Positions 17,436 to 27,666 of a stretch of DNA of 64,000 nt are shown one piece after another. Each line of letters starts with the position of its first letter. Position 1 is the first letter of the stretch. Source of the DNA: Clostridium sp. KNHs205 (GTDB lineage Bacteria; Bacillota; Clostridia; Lachnospirales; Lachnospiraceae); assembly GCF_000702945.1 (NCBI RefSeq), contig NZ_JNLE01000003.1:3767501-3831500 (forward strand), read 5' to 3'. A model generated the notes under the pieces. The model searched no databases. It saw nothing but the letters and a program-made list of their open reading frames with translations, and had not been told where the DNA came from. The position numbers and the translations under genes are program-made.

Positions 17436-18347
17436 TTATTGTAAAGTACGGCCTGTAATATTTAAGAAAACGTCATCCATGGTGCCCTGAAGGATCTCAC
17501 AGGCATTTAACTCGTCTTTTAAATCATGTAACAGCTCTAAACTGCTGATGGTATTCTCTACCTCCACCTCAATATGGTTGCTTTTGGATCTAAAGGTATA
17601 ATTTCTGGAGTTGAGGTAAGAAATGACAAGCTCTGGTTTTTCTGAGAACAGCTTCACTATATCCTTTGTGAATTGCTCTTTTAATTCATAAGGGGTCCCC
17701 TGTGCTGCAATGTGACCTGCTTCCATAATAGCTATATGATTAGCTTTCGCAGCTTCCTCCATATAATGAGTGGTAAGAAATACAGTCATTTTATTCTCTC
17801 TTCTTAAGGCCTCAATACACTCCCATACATTCAACCTTGTCTGAGGATCAAGTCCTGTAGTAGGTTCGTCAAGAAACAGAATTTCAGGAGTGTTCATAAG
17901 AGCTCTGGCAATTTCACAACGCCTTTTTTGTCCCCCTGATAATTTACCGAACTGGCGGTTTAGTAAATCTCCGATATGAAGAATTTCACTTACAGAATCA
18001 AGATGTCTTTTTAATATTTTATTATCCTTGTGATACAGACTCCCTCTGATAAGCAGATTTTCTTTAATGGTTATCATATCATCCAGGGAATTCTCCTGAA
18101 AGACAACACCGATTTTTCTTCGTATTTCTTCATCTTCCTTCCCTAATGTTAAACCGCAGATATTTACTTCACCTTCTAATTTGTCTAATAGTGTGCACAG
18201 TATATTGATAGTAGTTGATTTACCTGCGCCGTTCACACCAAGAAAACCATATAATTCACCTTGCAAAACCCTAAAGCTGATATCATCAACAGCTTTGATA
18301 TCTTTAAAGTGTTTTTTCAAATGTTTTACTTCGATAACCGATTCCAT
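17436..18347 (-). CDS. ABC exporter ATP-binding protein, DrrA-like
   Basis: 303 residues. Walker A GVNGAGKST, Q-loop VFQENSLDD, signature LSGGQKRRCEIARAL, Walker B ILFLDEPTTGLDPQTR and H-loop TTHYMEEA are all intact. The 70-residue C-terminal extension is typical of DrrA-type subunits. First gene of a two-gene operon with the ABC-2 permease; powers efflux across the plasma membrane. Confidence 0.9.
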   Translation of the reverse strand: MESVIEVKHLKKHFKDIKAVDDISFRVLQGELYGFLGVNGAGKSTTINILCTLLDKLEGEVNICGLTLGKEDEEIRRKIGVVFQENSLDDMITIKENLLIRGSLYHKDNKILKRHLDSVSEILHIGDLLNRQFGKLSGGQKRRCEIARALMNTPEILFLDEPTTGLDPQTRLNVWECIEALRRENKMTVFLTTHYMEEAAKANHIAIMEAGHIAAQGTPYELKEQFTKDIVKLFSEKPELVISYLNSRNYTFRSKSNHIEVEVENTISSLELLHDLKDELNACEILQGTMDDVFLNITGRTLQ

Positions 18348-18831
18348 TCGTTATGTTCCGCCTCTCAATTTAATTTATCTCATTGTACTTAACGAAAATG
18401 AAATTATCAACGGCTCAGAGGTGTAATACCGTTTATGGGTAGTAAGATGCCCAAAATGCTGGCTGAGAGGTAATGTGGAAATCAGAAAGTGATTTTTGTT
18501 TGGAACGCGTTTAAGGACGGGATGGGTTAGTGTGGAAAGGAATAAATTTCACACTTCTTACTCCGGAGGTTACAAGGCTTTGCGGTATGGATGACATGCT
18601 ATAGATAAGAGAAAATAATCCCAATGCAAAAACAAAATGGTGGTTAGTGTAAAGTAAAAATAACCGGTCCTTTGTACTCTTAAGAGAACCTTGATGATTC
18701 ACTTAACAGTACAGAACCGGTTGAAAATGAGTATAGATTAATATGTTATTAAGTATGATAACTCCATATAATTCATGTCATTATCTTTAAAAAATATACT
18801 ATTTTGACAGATTAACATTCTCCTAATGAGA
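18348..18831. other. intergenic region between sulfate operon and ABC exporter
   Basis: About 480 bases. The only clear structure is the long hairpin at 18662-18722. A 63-codon minus-strand frame (18511-18702) overlaps that hairpin, has no ribosome site and resembles nothing I know, so I do not call it. The rest should hold the exporter promoter. Confidence 0.5.
18662..18722 (-). terminator. terminator of the sulfate operon
   Basis: AACCGGT-CCT-TTGTACT (18662-18678) pairs with AGTACA-GA-ACCGGTT (18708-18722), leaving small internal bulges. On the minus strand it is followed by ATTTTTACTTT. It lies 110 bases beyond cysN. Confidence 0.6.
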
Positions 18832-20535
18832 TTAAATAACCCAGAAATTACTGTTAAAGACAATACTTCTGTAGGTTTCAAATACAATCCACTTTTTAGT
18901 AAATTCCAGCTCGTTTTTACCTTCTGAAGCCTTATATTCCTTTAAGAATTGTTCTGCTTCTTCAGCCGTTGTTGCCTGAATGGAGAAACCTCTGCCGTTA
19001 ATTAGAGGGACACCGGAAAAATGGAAATCATCTATGGACTTAATTGCTTCTATTTTAGAGTCTCTGATCTTAATAACAGTCCAGTCGCGAAGCACAAGGA
19101 TATCGAAGTTTTCGGGATAATGATAGCTTTCACCTTTAACCGGAATAACATCTCCCAAGGTGTATAACCTGTTTTCAGGTTTTAACTTTGATATGTTAAG
19201 GCTTTCCAGGTTATAATAGAATTCCTCGAAGATATCTCCTCTTGCCCTAATATTCTCATATATAAAAGTCGCACTGTCTTCAATTGAATTGCTTTCTTTA
19301 TCAAGTTCTTCTATTACACCGCAGGCAGATGTCATATTTGTAATGCGGTCTATTAATATTAATTCTCCCAAAGTTTTATGGGCATGGAATCTATCAGCAA
19401 CAATTTTCTCCGCAAGAACGATGTCACATACTGCAATCTCATTTTTCTTTAAAAGGGCAGCAGGCTTATGTTCGCCGGAATTAACATCTATTTTATAACG
19501 GATACCGGTAACTACACCAGGTATTAATTTTGTGCCGATTTTTACAAAGTAATTCTTATCCGGAGTAAGTTCTGCATCGTCCATCCATAAAAGGGTAGCT
19601 GTCAGTGTTTTGCTGGTGGTAAGGCCTGCATTCTTTGTTAATACACAGCCTCTTGATACATCTACTTCTTTATTAAGCTGAATGGTAACCGGCTGCCCTT
19701 TGATTGCCTGGTCTGCTTCCCTGTCAGTAATATGAATGCTCTTGACAATAGCCTTTTCATTGCTTGGAAGTGTGATCAGCTCATCACCGACCTTAATGGT
19801 ACCGGCTTCAATCTGTCCCTGAAAACCACGAAAGGTATGATTAGGCCTGCACACTCTCTGAACAGGCATATAAAAGCCATCTTCTTCGGCTGAATTTACA
19901 GTGTCTACATTTTCAAGATAGGTAAGCAGAGGTTCCTCTGTATACCAGGTTATATTCTTTGAATTCTTGGTAAGGTTATCTCCCTCCGTGGCAGAAATAG
20001 GTATTATCTTAACATTCTCAAGAGAAAGCTCGGAGGTTAATTGCTTGATTTCAGCTGCAATCTCCTCAAAGCGTTCTTTGCTATAGCGAATTAAATCCAT
20101 TTTGTTTACAGCAAATACGAAATGTCTGATACCCATTAAGGAACAGATTCTGGCATGTCTTCTGGTCTGTACAAGAACACCCTGCTTCGCATCCACTAAA
20201 ATAATTGATAAATCTGCAAAGGAAGCACCAACAGCCATATTTCTTGTATATTCCTCATGGCCGGGGGTATCTGCAACAATAAAGCTGCGGTTGTCAGTGG
20301 TAAAGTAACGATAGGCAACATCAATAGTAATACCCTGTTCCCTTTCCGCCATCAGCCCGTCTAGAAGGAGGGAATAATCGATTGCGCCTTCCCTGCTGCC
20401 TACCTTGGAATCTAATTCCAGCGCTTTTTCCTGATCCGTATATAAGAGCTTGGAATCGTATAATATATGTCCGATAAGAGTAGATTTTCCGTCATCCACG
20501 CTTCCGCAGGTAATAAACTTTAATAAGCCCTTCAT
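18832..20535 (-). CDS. cysN: sulfate adenylyltransferase large subunit (GTPase) with extra C-terminal domain
   Basis: 567 residues. An EF-Tu-like GTPase, with G1 GSVDDGKST, G3 DTPGHEEY and G4 NKMD, followed by two beta-barrel domains to about residue 430 (GELILIDRITNMTSACG). With CysD it makes adenylylsulfate (APS) from sulfate and ATP, driven by GTP hydrolysis. The usual CysN ends near 475. Here about 120 further residues follow (IPVKGESYHYPENFDILVL onward) which are not the APS kinase CysC, since no GLSGSGKS loop is present. Last gene of the sulfate operon, one base after cysD. Confidence 0.88.
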   Translation of the reverse strand: MKGLLKFITCGSVDDGKSTLIGHILYDSKLLYTDQEKALELDSKVGSREGAIDYSLLLDGLMAEREQGITIDVAYRYFTTDNRSFIVADTPGHEEYTRNMAVGASFADLSIILVDAKQGVLVQTRRHARICSLMGIRHFVFAVNKMDLIRYSKERFEEIAAEIKQLTSELSLENVKIIPISATEGDNLTKNSKNITWYTEEPLLTYLENVDTVNSAEEDGFYMPVQRVCRPNHTFRGFQGQIEAGTIKVGDELITLPSNEKAIVKSIHITDREADQAIKGQPVTIQLNKEVDVSRGCVLTKNAGLTTSKTLTATLLWMDDAELTPDKNYFVKIGTKLIPGVVTGIRYKIDVNSGEHKPAALLKKNEIAVCDIVLAEKIVADRFHAHKTLGELILIDRITNMTSACGVIEELDKESNSIEDSATFIYENIRARGDIFEEFYYNLESLNISKLKPENRLYTLGDVIPVKGESYHYPENFDILVLRDWTVIKIRDSKIEAIKSIDDFHFSGVPLINGRGFSIQATTAEEAEQFLKEYKASEGKNELEFTKKWIVFETYRSIVFNSNFWVI

Positions 20536-21435
20536 CTAGAAATATCCCTCCCTTTTTCTTCTCTCCATGCTGCCGGCAGCCTCATTGTCTATCACTCTGC
20601 TGGTTCTTTCTGAGGAAACGGCACTCAAGGTTTCATCTATGATTTCATCCAATGTAACAGCTGTTGATTCACAACCACCAGTTAAGGGATAGCACCCAAG
20701 GGTACGAAAACGTACGGTTTTATATTCTACCTGTTCTCCCGGCAATAGCTTTAAACGGTCATCATCTACCATAATAATATTGCCGTCGCGGTAGACTACA
20801 GGGCGTTCTTTGGCATAATAAAGGGATACGATATCAATATTTTCACGCTGTATGTACTGCCAAATATCCTTTTCCGTCCAGTTGGATATAGGGAAAACAC
20901 GCATGCTCTCACCTTTGTTGATCTTAGTGTTATAGAGCTTCCACATTTCAGGGCGCTGATTCTTAGGATCCCAGGCCTGGGCTTCATTTCGAAAAGAAAA
21001 GATTCTCTCCTTTGCACGGGACTTTTCTTCATCGCGGCGTCCGCCGCCAAAAGCTGCCGTAAAGCCGTATTTCTTCAAACCCTGCTTTAAAGCCTGTGTC
21101 TTCATGATATCTGTGTAAGCGGAACCATGCTCAAAGGGATTGATTCCCTGGTCAATACCCTCCTGGTTGCTGTGTACGATCATTTCAATACCCAGCTCCT
21201 TTGCTTTACGATCGCGAAACTCTGTCATTTCCCTGAACTTCCAGGTGGTATCGATGTGCATAAAAGGAAACGGGGGCTTCTCCGGATAAAATGCCTTCAT
21301 GGCAAGATGCAACATTACCGAGCTGTCTTTGCCGATGGAATATAACATTACCGGTTTCTCACATTCTGCTGCAACCTCTCTGATACAAAAGATTGCTTCA
21401 GCTTCTAACTCATCAAGATGTGTTAATTCACTCAT
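20536..21435 (-). CDS. cysD: sulfate adenylyltransferase small subunit
   Basis: 299 residues, the normal CysD length. An ATP-pyrophosphatase of the PAPS reductase-like fold: P-loop [17 protein letters not shown], the HIDTTWKF strand, [17 protein letters not shown] and the C-terminal [12 protein letters not shown]. Works with CysN to adenylate sulfate. It sits 27 bases after aprB and abuts cysN. Confidence 0.93.
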   Translation of the reverse strand: MSELTHLDELEAEAIFCIREVAAECEKPVMLYSIGKDSSVMLHLAMKAFYPEKPPFPFMHIDTTWKFREMTEFRDRKAKELGIEMIVHSNQEGIDQGINPFEHGSAYTDIMKTQALKQGLKKYGFTAAFGGGRRDEEKSRAKERIFSFRNEAQAWDPKNQRPEMWKLYNTKINKGESMRVFPISNWTEKDIWQYIQRENIDIVSLYYAKERPVVYRDGNIIMVDDDRLKLLPGEQVEYKTVRFRTLGCYPLTGGCESTAVTLDEIIDETLSAVSSERTSRVIDNEAAGSMERRKREGYF

Positions 21436-21462
21436 CTGTATATCCTCCTGTTTCTCTTTGCC

Positions 21463-21777
21463 TTAATATTGGTTGGAATCTTTACGGTTTACATCAATTA
21501 CAGAGAGGTCACCGTTAGTCTTCTCGATTTGCCAGTGGACGATATCTCCTTCAATACTGGTAAGCAGCTTGCTGCCCATGCCACCTATGTCTGCACCAAG
21601 ATAAAAGGATATAGCCCCAAAGCTGCATTCCTTTAAGCAGGAGGAACATCCCCAGCAGTCTTTGGGATATTTGATATAGGCTTTTTTATCCTCTGTCAGT
21701 TTAATCAGACTTCCGGGACATACCTGCATACATTTTCTGCAGCCGGTGCAGCTCTCTTTACGAATGGCTATGCTCAT
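21463..21777 (-). CDS. aprB: APS reductase beta subunit, two [4Fe-4S] ferredoxin-like
   Basis: 104 residues. Two cluster motifs, CTGCRKCMQVCPGS and CWGCSSCLKECSFG, as in AprB, with a short tail that should wrap round the alpha subunit. Dissimilatory AprB proteins are about 150 residues or longer, so this is the trimmed form seen in some clostridia. It overlaps the end of aprA by 20 bases, which suggests translational coupling and a stable heterodimer. It delivers electrons to the FAD of AprA for APS reduction to sulfite and AMP. Confidence 0.85.
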   Translation of the reverse strand: MSIAIRKESCTGCRKCMQVCPGSLIKLTEDKKAYIKYPKDCWGCSSCLKECSFGAISFYLGADIGGMGSKLLTSIEGDIVHWQIEKTNGDLSVIDVNRKDSNQY

Positions 21778-23563
21778 ATATATCCTCCCGTCCTACTAAT
21801 TCTCTGTAGATTATTTTAAGTTCGCCGTCAACCAGTCTGGAATTCACATATTTCAGCCATTCATCCTTCTTATCCGGATAATCCAGGTTCTCTGCAAAAC
21901 TGTGCCATCTGGTTTCTTTTCTTGCACTTAAGTGAGCTATGACGGATTTCGCAAGCACCAGCCGCTCCTTTAACTCATAGGCAAACATTAATTCATGCAT
22001 ATCCTCTGCATGGATATGACTGCTAAGCTCAATAAGCTGGTCTATTTTCTCGTCTGCAATGGCAAGCTGTTTCTCATTGAACTGATAGTTATTTGATATA
22101 CCACCGGCATAAGTATCCATTACCTTTTGCATGGCTTCCTCCAGTTGCTCTATTGTAAAGACAGGATTTTCATAATTTAAGATGGCTTCCAGCTCTTGAA
22201 GTTTTTCATTTGCAGGATGAAGTTCTTCCGAGGTTTCATAGCTATTGAAGGAAGAACAGGAATTAAATGGACTGTTTTTAGTTAATATATCCTGTTCAGT
22301 CCCTTGAAAATGTTTTTCTGTTGTGACTGCAGCCGTAGATTTCCTGGCTTTTTCCTCTTCTTTTCTATCCTCAAGTGCTGCCAGAGCAGCAATTTCCCCT
22401 TCCACCAAAGCACCGGTTACATATTTCTGAGGACATCCGCCGGCCACATCTCCTGCGGCGTATAAGCCTTCTATGGTAGTACGTCTCTTTGTATCCACCC
22501 AGTACCCACTGGCCGTATGCCCGCCTACAATATAGGGTTCGGTTCCTTCGATTTCTACATTTTGCTGACTGGGGTTTTTCCCGGCCTCTATCCACTTTAA
22601 GGTCTGGCTGGGGGCCATGTTAAGGTAGGCTTTTTTGAGTTCATCATCCTGTACGGAGGTGATTCCTTCCGTTCTGAGATAACAAGGACCTCTGCCTTCA
22701 AGATTCTCCTTCACCGTACCGTATACACGTTCAGAGGTTGTAATTCCGTATTTTGTTTCATAAATTTCTCCTAATGAATTCACCTGTCTGGCACCTACGC
22801 CTTGTGCGATGGTTCCTGTAGGAGCGATAGTATCCTTACATCTCAAGGCAATGAATCTCATTTCAAAGGTTGTCATCTCTGCTCCGGCACGTATTCCCAT
22901 AGCATATCCGGCGCCGGTATTAAAGGGAGGATACCACATCTTATGTCTTGAGAATCCGGGATTATTAGGCCGATATAATCCTGCGGCACCACCTGTTGCA
23001 CAAATAACCTTATCAGCTCTTATTTCATAGAATATTTCCTTATCTATACTAAAAGCAAAAGCCCCAAGAATCCGGTTATCCTTTATAATATAATCCGTAA
23101 CATTTACCCGGTTTAATATTTCAACATCTTCCAGGCTGCTAACGGCATCTGCCAGAATTGGTTTGATATTTTCTCCGTTTATTTTAATGTTTCGGTTACC
23201 TCTGGCTACATATTCCCCCTGCTCATCCTTAAGTATGATAAGTCCAAGGTCCTCAAGCCTCTTAGTAACCCTGTTAAGCCCCTGGGACATGGTAAGCAAG
23301 AGATCTTCCCTGACAATATTGTCCGCATCTTTTTTAGCATAATCTACATAGTCTTCCGGTGTTCTGTCTTTCACAATATAGGCATTGATGGCATTTACAC
23401 CGGCTGCCAGACATCCGCTGCGTTTGATATTCGCTTTTTCCGCTATAAGAACGGTGGCATCGGAATGTTCCCTGACGGTAAGAGCTGCATAACAGCCTGC
23501 GGTTCCTCCGCCGATTATCAATATATCTGTAGTAAGCTGTTTTAGCTTTAATTCTTTTCTCAT
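21758..23563 (-). CDS. aprA: APS reductase alpha subunit, FAD protein
   Basis: 601 residues of the fumarate reductase/succinate dehydrogenase flavoprotein superfamily. FAD-binding GGGTAGCYAALT near the N-terminus, CATGGAAGLYRPNNPG, MGIRAGAEMTTFEMRFIALR (AprA-specific region) and GDVAGGCPQKYVTGALVEG near residue 370. Slightly shorter than Desulfovibrio AprA. The surrounding uptake and activation genes, and the lack of qmo or dsr genes here, point to an assimilatory use. Ribosome site GGAGG. Confidence 0.85.
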   Translation of the reverse strand: MRKELKLKQLTTDILIIGGGTAGCYAALTVREHSDATVLIAEKANIKRSGCLAAGVNAINAYIVKDRTPEDYVDYAKKDADNIVREDLLLTMSQGLNRVTKRLEDLGLIILKDEQGEYVARGNRNIKINGENIKPILADAVSSLEDVEILNRVNVTDYIIKDNRILGAFAFSIDKEIFYEIRADKVICATGGAAGLYRPNNPGFSRHKMWYPPFNTGAGYAMGIRAGAEMTTFEMRFIALRCKDTIAPTGTIAQGVGARQVNSLGEIYETKYGITTSERVYGTVKENLEGRGPCYLRTEGITSVQDDELKKAYLNMAPSQTLKWIEAGKNPSQQNVEIEGTEPYIVGGHTASGYWVDTKRRTTIEGLYAAGDVAGGCPQKYVTGALVEGEIAALAALEDRKEEEKARKSTAAVTTEKHFQGTEQDILTKNSPFNSCSSFNSYETSEELHPANEKLQELEAILNYENPVFTIEQLEEAMQKVMDTYAGGISNNYQFNEKQLAIADEKIDQLIELSSHIHAEDMHELMFAYELKERLVLAKSVIAHLSARKETRWHSFAENLDYPDKKDEWLKYVNSRLVDGELKIIYRELVGREDIYEHSHS

Positions 23564-23644
23564 GAAATCCTCCGTGAATATTTATCAAAGTCCCTTCAAT
23601 CTGTACCCCCGCCAAGATATGGTCAAAACAAGAACTAGAAAATG

Positions 23645-24715
23645 TTATATATAGATAGGGTTCTTATCTTCTATTGCTTTGTTTTCCAAAACCAGACTGC
23701 CTTGCTCACCAAAGGTAAACAAACGGTAAATCAGTACATTTACCTCTTCCCCCGGACTTAATGGAACTTCCTCTAAGGATCTGGTGGCGGTGAGCTGATA
23801 ATCCTTCACTCTTATCTTTATTTCTGAGTAGCTTCCACGAAAGGAAACTTTCTCAACAATCCCACCTTCTACGGAATTCGGATAGAGAAGAGCTTCTTCT
23901 TTTCTGCTGACTTTTATAAATTCCGGACGGATTATGGCTTTTGAACCACTCTGTGCTCCTTCGAAGCCGATGAGTTTGCTGTAATCATCTAAGAGTGATG
24001 ACTGACCTACAAACTCTGCTACAAAGAGGGTTTCGGGATTACGATAAATATCCAGAGGAGAACCTTTTTGTTCGATTCTTCCTTTGTTTGTTATAATTAT
24101 TTCATCAGCTACTTCGATGGCTTCATCCTGGTCATGGGTAACAAAGATACTTGTTATGCCAACCTTGTTGATAGTCTCTTTCAGCCAGCTTCTAAGTTCC
24201 TGCCTTACCTTGGCATCAATGGCTGCAAAGGGTTCATCTAACAAAAGCAGCTGAGGATTGGGTGCCAGAGCTCTTGCAAAAGCAACTCTTTGCTTCTGTC
24301 CGCCGGAGAGCTGGTGGGGATAACGATTACCTAACCCCTCAAGTCCGATGAGTGACAGTAATTCCTCCACCCTTTCCTTGCATTCCTTCTTATTCTTCTT
24401 CTGAATCTCAAGACCGAAGGCAATATTGTCATGTACCGTCATGTAACGAAATAAGGCATAATTCTGAAATACGAAACCGATACCCCTTTTACTGGCCGGC
24501 AGATCATTGACACGGCTGCCGTTGATAAAGATATCACCGGAGTCCGGATATTCAAGACCTGCCAGCATACGAAGAATGGTTGTCTTTCCGCTTCCGCTGG
24601 GACCAAGTAAACCGATAAGCTTACCCTTCTCAATGCCGAAGCTGATATTATCGGAGGCTTTAAAATCACCGAAGGTTTTATTTATGTTTTTCATTTCTAC
24701 ATGCATTTCAGACAC
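23645..24715 (-). CDS. cysA: sulfate ABC transporter ATP-binding protein
   Basis: 356 residues. Walker A GPSGSGKTT, Q-loop VFQNYALF, signature LSGGQKQRVAFARAL, Walker B LLLLDEPFAAID and His switch VTHDQDEA, then a C-terminal TOBE-like regulatory domain (RPEFIKVSRKEE onward). Energises sulfate/thiosulfate import through CysT-CysW. Overlaps the end of cysW by 8 bases. Confidence 0.92.
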   Translation of the reverse strand: MSEMHVEMKNINKTFGDFKASDNISFGIEKGKLIGLLGPSGSGKTTILRMLAGLEYPDSGDIFINGSRVNDLPASKRGIGFVFQNYALFRYMTVHDNIAFGLEIQKKNKKECKERVEELLSLIGLEGLGNRYPHQLSGGQKQRVAFARALAPNPQLLLLDEPFAAIDAKVRQELRSWLKETINKVGITSIFVTHDQDEAIEVADEIIITNKGRIEQKGSPLDIYRNPETLFVAEFVGQSSLLDDYSKLIGFEGAQSGSKAIIRPEFIKVSRKEEALLYPNSVEGGIVEKVSFRGSYSEIKIRVKDYQLTATRSLEEVPLSPGEEVNVLIYRLFTFGEQGSLVLENKAIEDKNPIYI

Positions 24716-25535
24716 CCGCCTTCTTCATTTTATATTCCAGAATATTTCTGATAATTAATATGATTACCGCTAAAATTACCAGTATTGAGGATACAGCAAA
24801 AGCTGCGGTAAAGTTAAATTCGCTGAAGAATATTTCAACCTGCAGGGGTAAGGTTATCGTCTTGCCCCTTAAATGTCCCGAGAGGACAGATACTGCTCCG
24901 AATTCCCCCATTGCCCGGGCAGTACATAATACAACTCCATATAGAAATGCCCATTTGATCTGTGGAAAGGTAATCCTGCGAAAGATACGAAAGGCTCCTG
25001 CTCCCATAATGGCTGCAGCTTCTTCCTGATCAGAGCCCTGTGCATTAAGAACCGGTATAATCTCTCTTGATATAAAGGGAAAGGTTACGAAAACGGTACC
25101 AAGGATAACTCCTGGAACTGCAAAGACAATTTTGATATCCAGAGCTGTCAGTATGCCATGAGTCCATCCGATTCGCCCAAAGGTAAGAATAAATATCAGG
25201 CCTGCAATGATAGGGGAAATTGCAAAGGGAATGTCTATTAAAGTTGTTAGCAGTTTTTTCTTCCTGAATTGATATTTCGTTACTGTCCAGGCTGCAAACA
25301 GTCCAAATACTGTATTTACTGCCACTGCAGCCAAAGTGGCCTCCAAAGTTAAGAGAAGAGCCTTAATGGTATAGGTATCAAATACTGCCTTCTTATATAC
25401 TTCAATACCGCTTCTTAAGGCTTCCGTAATTACAACCACCAAGGGCATGATTAACATAATAATCAAGAACAGAATACTTATGGTAATCAGAAAAATCGGT
25501 ATGAACTTTGATTCCTTCTGCTGAGTTTTTTGCAT
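24708..25535 (-). CDS. cysW: sulfate ABC transporter permease
   Basis: 275 residues with six membrane helices. The EAA loop that contacts the ATPase reads EEAAAIMGAGAFRIFRRITFPQI, typical of CysW. Forms the membrane channel with CysT. Fourteen bases separate it from cysT, and it overlaps cysA. Confidence 0.92.
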   Translation of the reverse strand: MQKTQQKESKFIPIFLITISILFLIIMLIMPLVVVITEALRSGIEVYKKAVFDTYTIKALLLTLEATLAAVAVNTVFGLFAAWTVTKYQFRKKKLLTTLIDIPFAISPIIAGLIFILTFGRIGWTHGILTALDIKIVFAVPGVILGTVFVTFPFISREIIPVLNAQGSDQEEAAAIMGAGAFRIFRRITFPQIKWAFLYGVVLCTARAMGEFGAVSVLSGHLRGKTITLPLQVEIFFSEFNFTAAFAVSSILVILAVIILIIRNILEYKMKKAGV

Positions 25536-25549
25536 ATGACGGCTCCTTT

Positions 25550-26398
25550 CTATTCCCTGGTGAATTTATTGGCATATACCTGCACTGAGTTAATGGCAAA
25601 TAAGATAATAAAGGAAACCGCCAGCATCACTAAGGCTATGGCATTCGCACCGTCATAGTTGAACTGCTCTAATTTACTCATTATCAGGAGCGGAGCGATT
25701 TCTGTCTTAAAGGGTATGTTTCCTGCTATAAAGACAACGCTGCCGTATTCCCCTACAGCTCTTGCAAAAGCAAGACCAAACCCCGTAAGCAGTGCCGGTC
25801 TGATCTCCGGAAATACTATACGAAAAAATATTTTCGCTTTGCTGGCTCCTAGAACATTGGCTGCTTCTTCGTACTGGGGGTCCAGATCTTCAAGTACCGG
25901 CTGTATGGTTCTTACTACAAAAGGTATTCCTATAAATACCATAGCAACAATGATTCCAAGCTTGGTATAAGAGACCTTTATTCCCAATACTCCCAGAAGT
26001 TTTCCTATTATTCCTTTGTCGGAATAAAGGGTGGTAAGGGCGATACCGGCAACAGCTGTTGGCAGAGCAAAGGGAAGTTCAATAAGCCCGTCTATCAATC
26101 TCTTAAAGGGAAATTCATACCGCACAAGTACCCAGGCTAATATCACACCAAAAACAGCATTGATAATTGCGGCAATAAGGGAACAGGAAAAGCTTACTAC
26201 ATAACCGGAGACAATTCGTTTGTCCGTAACCGTATCGAGAAAAGTATGTATTCCCATTGTAGAGGCATTAAGTACCAGTGAAGCCATTGGAATCAGTACA
26301 ACTAAGCTGAGTAAGGTTAAGGTGACTCCCATAGAAATTCCAAATCCAGGGATTACCTGCTTTCTTTTACGACGTTTCATAGGTCTTAAGGCCTCCAT
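25550..26398 (-). CDS. cysT: sulfate ABC transporter permease
   Basis: 282 residues, six membrane helices after a basic N-terminus (MKRRKRKQ). The EAA loop is EEAANVLGASKAKIFFRIVFPEI, followed by GFGLAFARAVGEYGSVVFI, a stretch diagnostic of CysT/CysU. Partner of CysW. It begins 9 bases after the binding-protein gene. Confidence 0.92.
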   Translation of the reverse strand: MEALRPMKRRKRKQVIPGFGISMGVTLTLLSLVVLIPMASLVLNASTMGIHTFLDTVTDKRIVSGYVVSFSCSLIAAIINAVFGVILAWVLVRYEFPFKRLIDGLIELPFALPTAVAGIALTTLYSDKGIIGKLLGVLGIKVSYTKLGIIVAMVFIGIPFVVRTIQPVLEDLDPQYEEAANVLGASKAKIFFRIVFPEIRPALLTGFGLAFARAVGEYGSVVFIAGNIPFKTEIAPLLIMSKLEQFNYDGANAIALVMLAVSFIILFAINSVQVYANKFTRE

Positions 26399-26407
26399 TT
26401 AAATTTA

Positions 26408-27451
26408 TCATTCACCGGTATATATTTGATCAAATATTCCACCGTCGTCAAAATGTTTTTCCTGTGCCTGCTTCCAACCACCGAATAACGAGTCATCAAT
26501 AGTTAACAGTTCCAGATCAAGGTTGAAAACATCTTTGAATTCCTTTAATATTTCTGGATTCGTAGGTCTGTAATAGTTCTCTCCTGCCAGCTTCTGTCCT
26601 GCATCAGAATACAGATATTCAAGGTAAGCTGTAGCAACTTCTCTTGTTCCTCTGTCATCTACCACCTTATCCACAAGGGCTACAGGAGGTTCTGCCAGGA
26701 TGCTTATGCTTGGTGTAATAATTTCATATTCCTCGGGATGTTCCTTAATAGAAAGGTAAGCTTCATTTTCCCAGGCTAAGAGTACATCGCCCTGACCATT
26801 TTCAACAAAAGTAGTGGTTGCACCTCTGGCACCGGAATCCAGTACCAATACGTTCTGGAAAAGCTTCTTAATGTAATCCTTTATCTGTGTTTCATCGTGG
26901 TTATAGGTTTTATCAGCATATCCCCAGGCAGCCAGGTAATTCCATCTGGCACCACCGGAGGTCTTAGGATTGGGAGTGATAATTTTAACGTCCTCTCTTA
27001 TCAGGTCATCCCAATCATTTATTTGTTTTGGATTGTCTTTGCGAACCAGGAATACTATAGTCGAAGTATAAGGAGAACTATTATTTTCAAATTCACTCTG
27101 CCATCCGGCTTCAATAAGTCCGGCTTCTTCTATAGCAGTAATATCATAGCCCAGTGCCAGGGTAACAACATCTGCTTCATTACCTTCAATAACAGAACGC
27201 GCCTGCTTTCCGGAGCCTCCATGGGATGGCACTACTGTAACCTCCTGTCCGGTCTTATCTTTCCAGTATTTTGCGAATTCTTTGTTATAGGCTTCATAAA
27301 ACTCTCTGGTAGGATCGTAAGATACATTAGTAATTTCCACTGATTTTGAACTTGATGCATCCGCATCCTTACTCTTGTCGCCACAACCGGCCAATACCCC
27401 CGTTACTAATGCCATTGTTAATCCGAAAGTAAACAGTTTTCTGATTTTCAT
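26408..27451 (-). CDS. sbp: sulfate-binding lipoprotein
   Basis: 347 residues. Lipoprotein signal ending in GVLAGC (Cys 23), then a class II periplasmic-binding-protein fold. The sulfate-binding signatures [13 protein letters not shown] and [11 protein letters not shown] near the N-terminus, and [18 protein letters not shown] in the middle, match Sbp/CysP. Captures sulfate outside the membrane for CysTWA. First gene of an eight-gene operon running to cysN. Confidence 0.92.
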   Translation of the reverse strand: MKIRKLFTFGLTMALVTGVLAGCGDKSKDADASSSKSVEITNVSYDPTREFYEAYNKEFAKYWKDKTGQEVTVVPSHGGSGKQARSVIEGNEADVVTLALGYDITAIEEAGLIEAGWQSEFENNSSPYTSTIVFLVRKDNPKQINDWDDLIREDVKIITPNPKTSGGARWNYLAAWGYADKTYNHDETQIKDYIKKLFQNVLVLDSGARGATTTFVENGQGDVLLAWENEAYLSIKEHPEEYEIITPSISILAEPPVALVDKVVDDRGTREVATAYLEYLYSDAGQKLAGENYYRPTNPEILKEFKDVFNLDLELLTIDDSLFGGWKQAQEKHFDDGGIFDQIYTGE

Positions 27452-27565
27452 AAATACTCCTTTCCTCCTTCATGAAGCCTGCTATTGACTATTGCTGATA
27501 AGTCAAAGACAACAGCTTCTGACCAAAATAAATTTTTAATTCATATATGATTACTATGATTTATG

Positions 27566-27615
27566 ATTATACTTTAGAAGTAATAGTTATGCAACACTAA
27601 ATAGGTAAAACGTTT
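27566..27615 (-). promoter_or_regulatory. promoter of the sulfate operon and LacI-like site
   Basis: Minus-strand -35 TTGCAT (27589-27594) and -10 TATAAT (27566-27571), spacer 17, about 110 bases before sbp. Upstream of the -35 is AAAACGTTT (27607-27615), with the central CG of LacI/CcpA-family half-sites. A LacI regulator is the next gene, but a link is only suggestive. Confidence 0.6.
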
Positions 27616-27666
27616 GCGTAGCTGTTAACATGCATAAATCCTGCATTTTAAAATCTAAGTGACGAC

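Noticed and set aside
18511..18702. 63-codon minus-strand ORF
   Set aside because: Overlaps the terminator of the sulfate operon and has no ribosome site.
18832..20535. CysNC fusion with APS kinase
   Set aside because: The extension has no Walker A motif, so it is not CysC.
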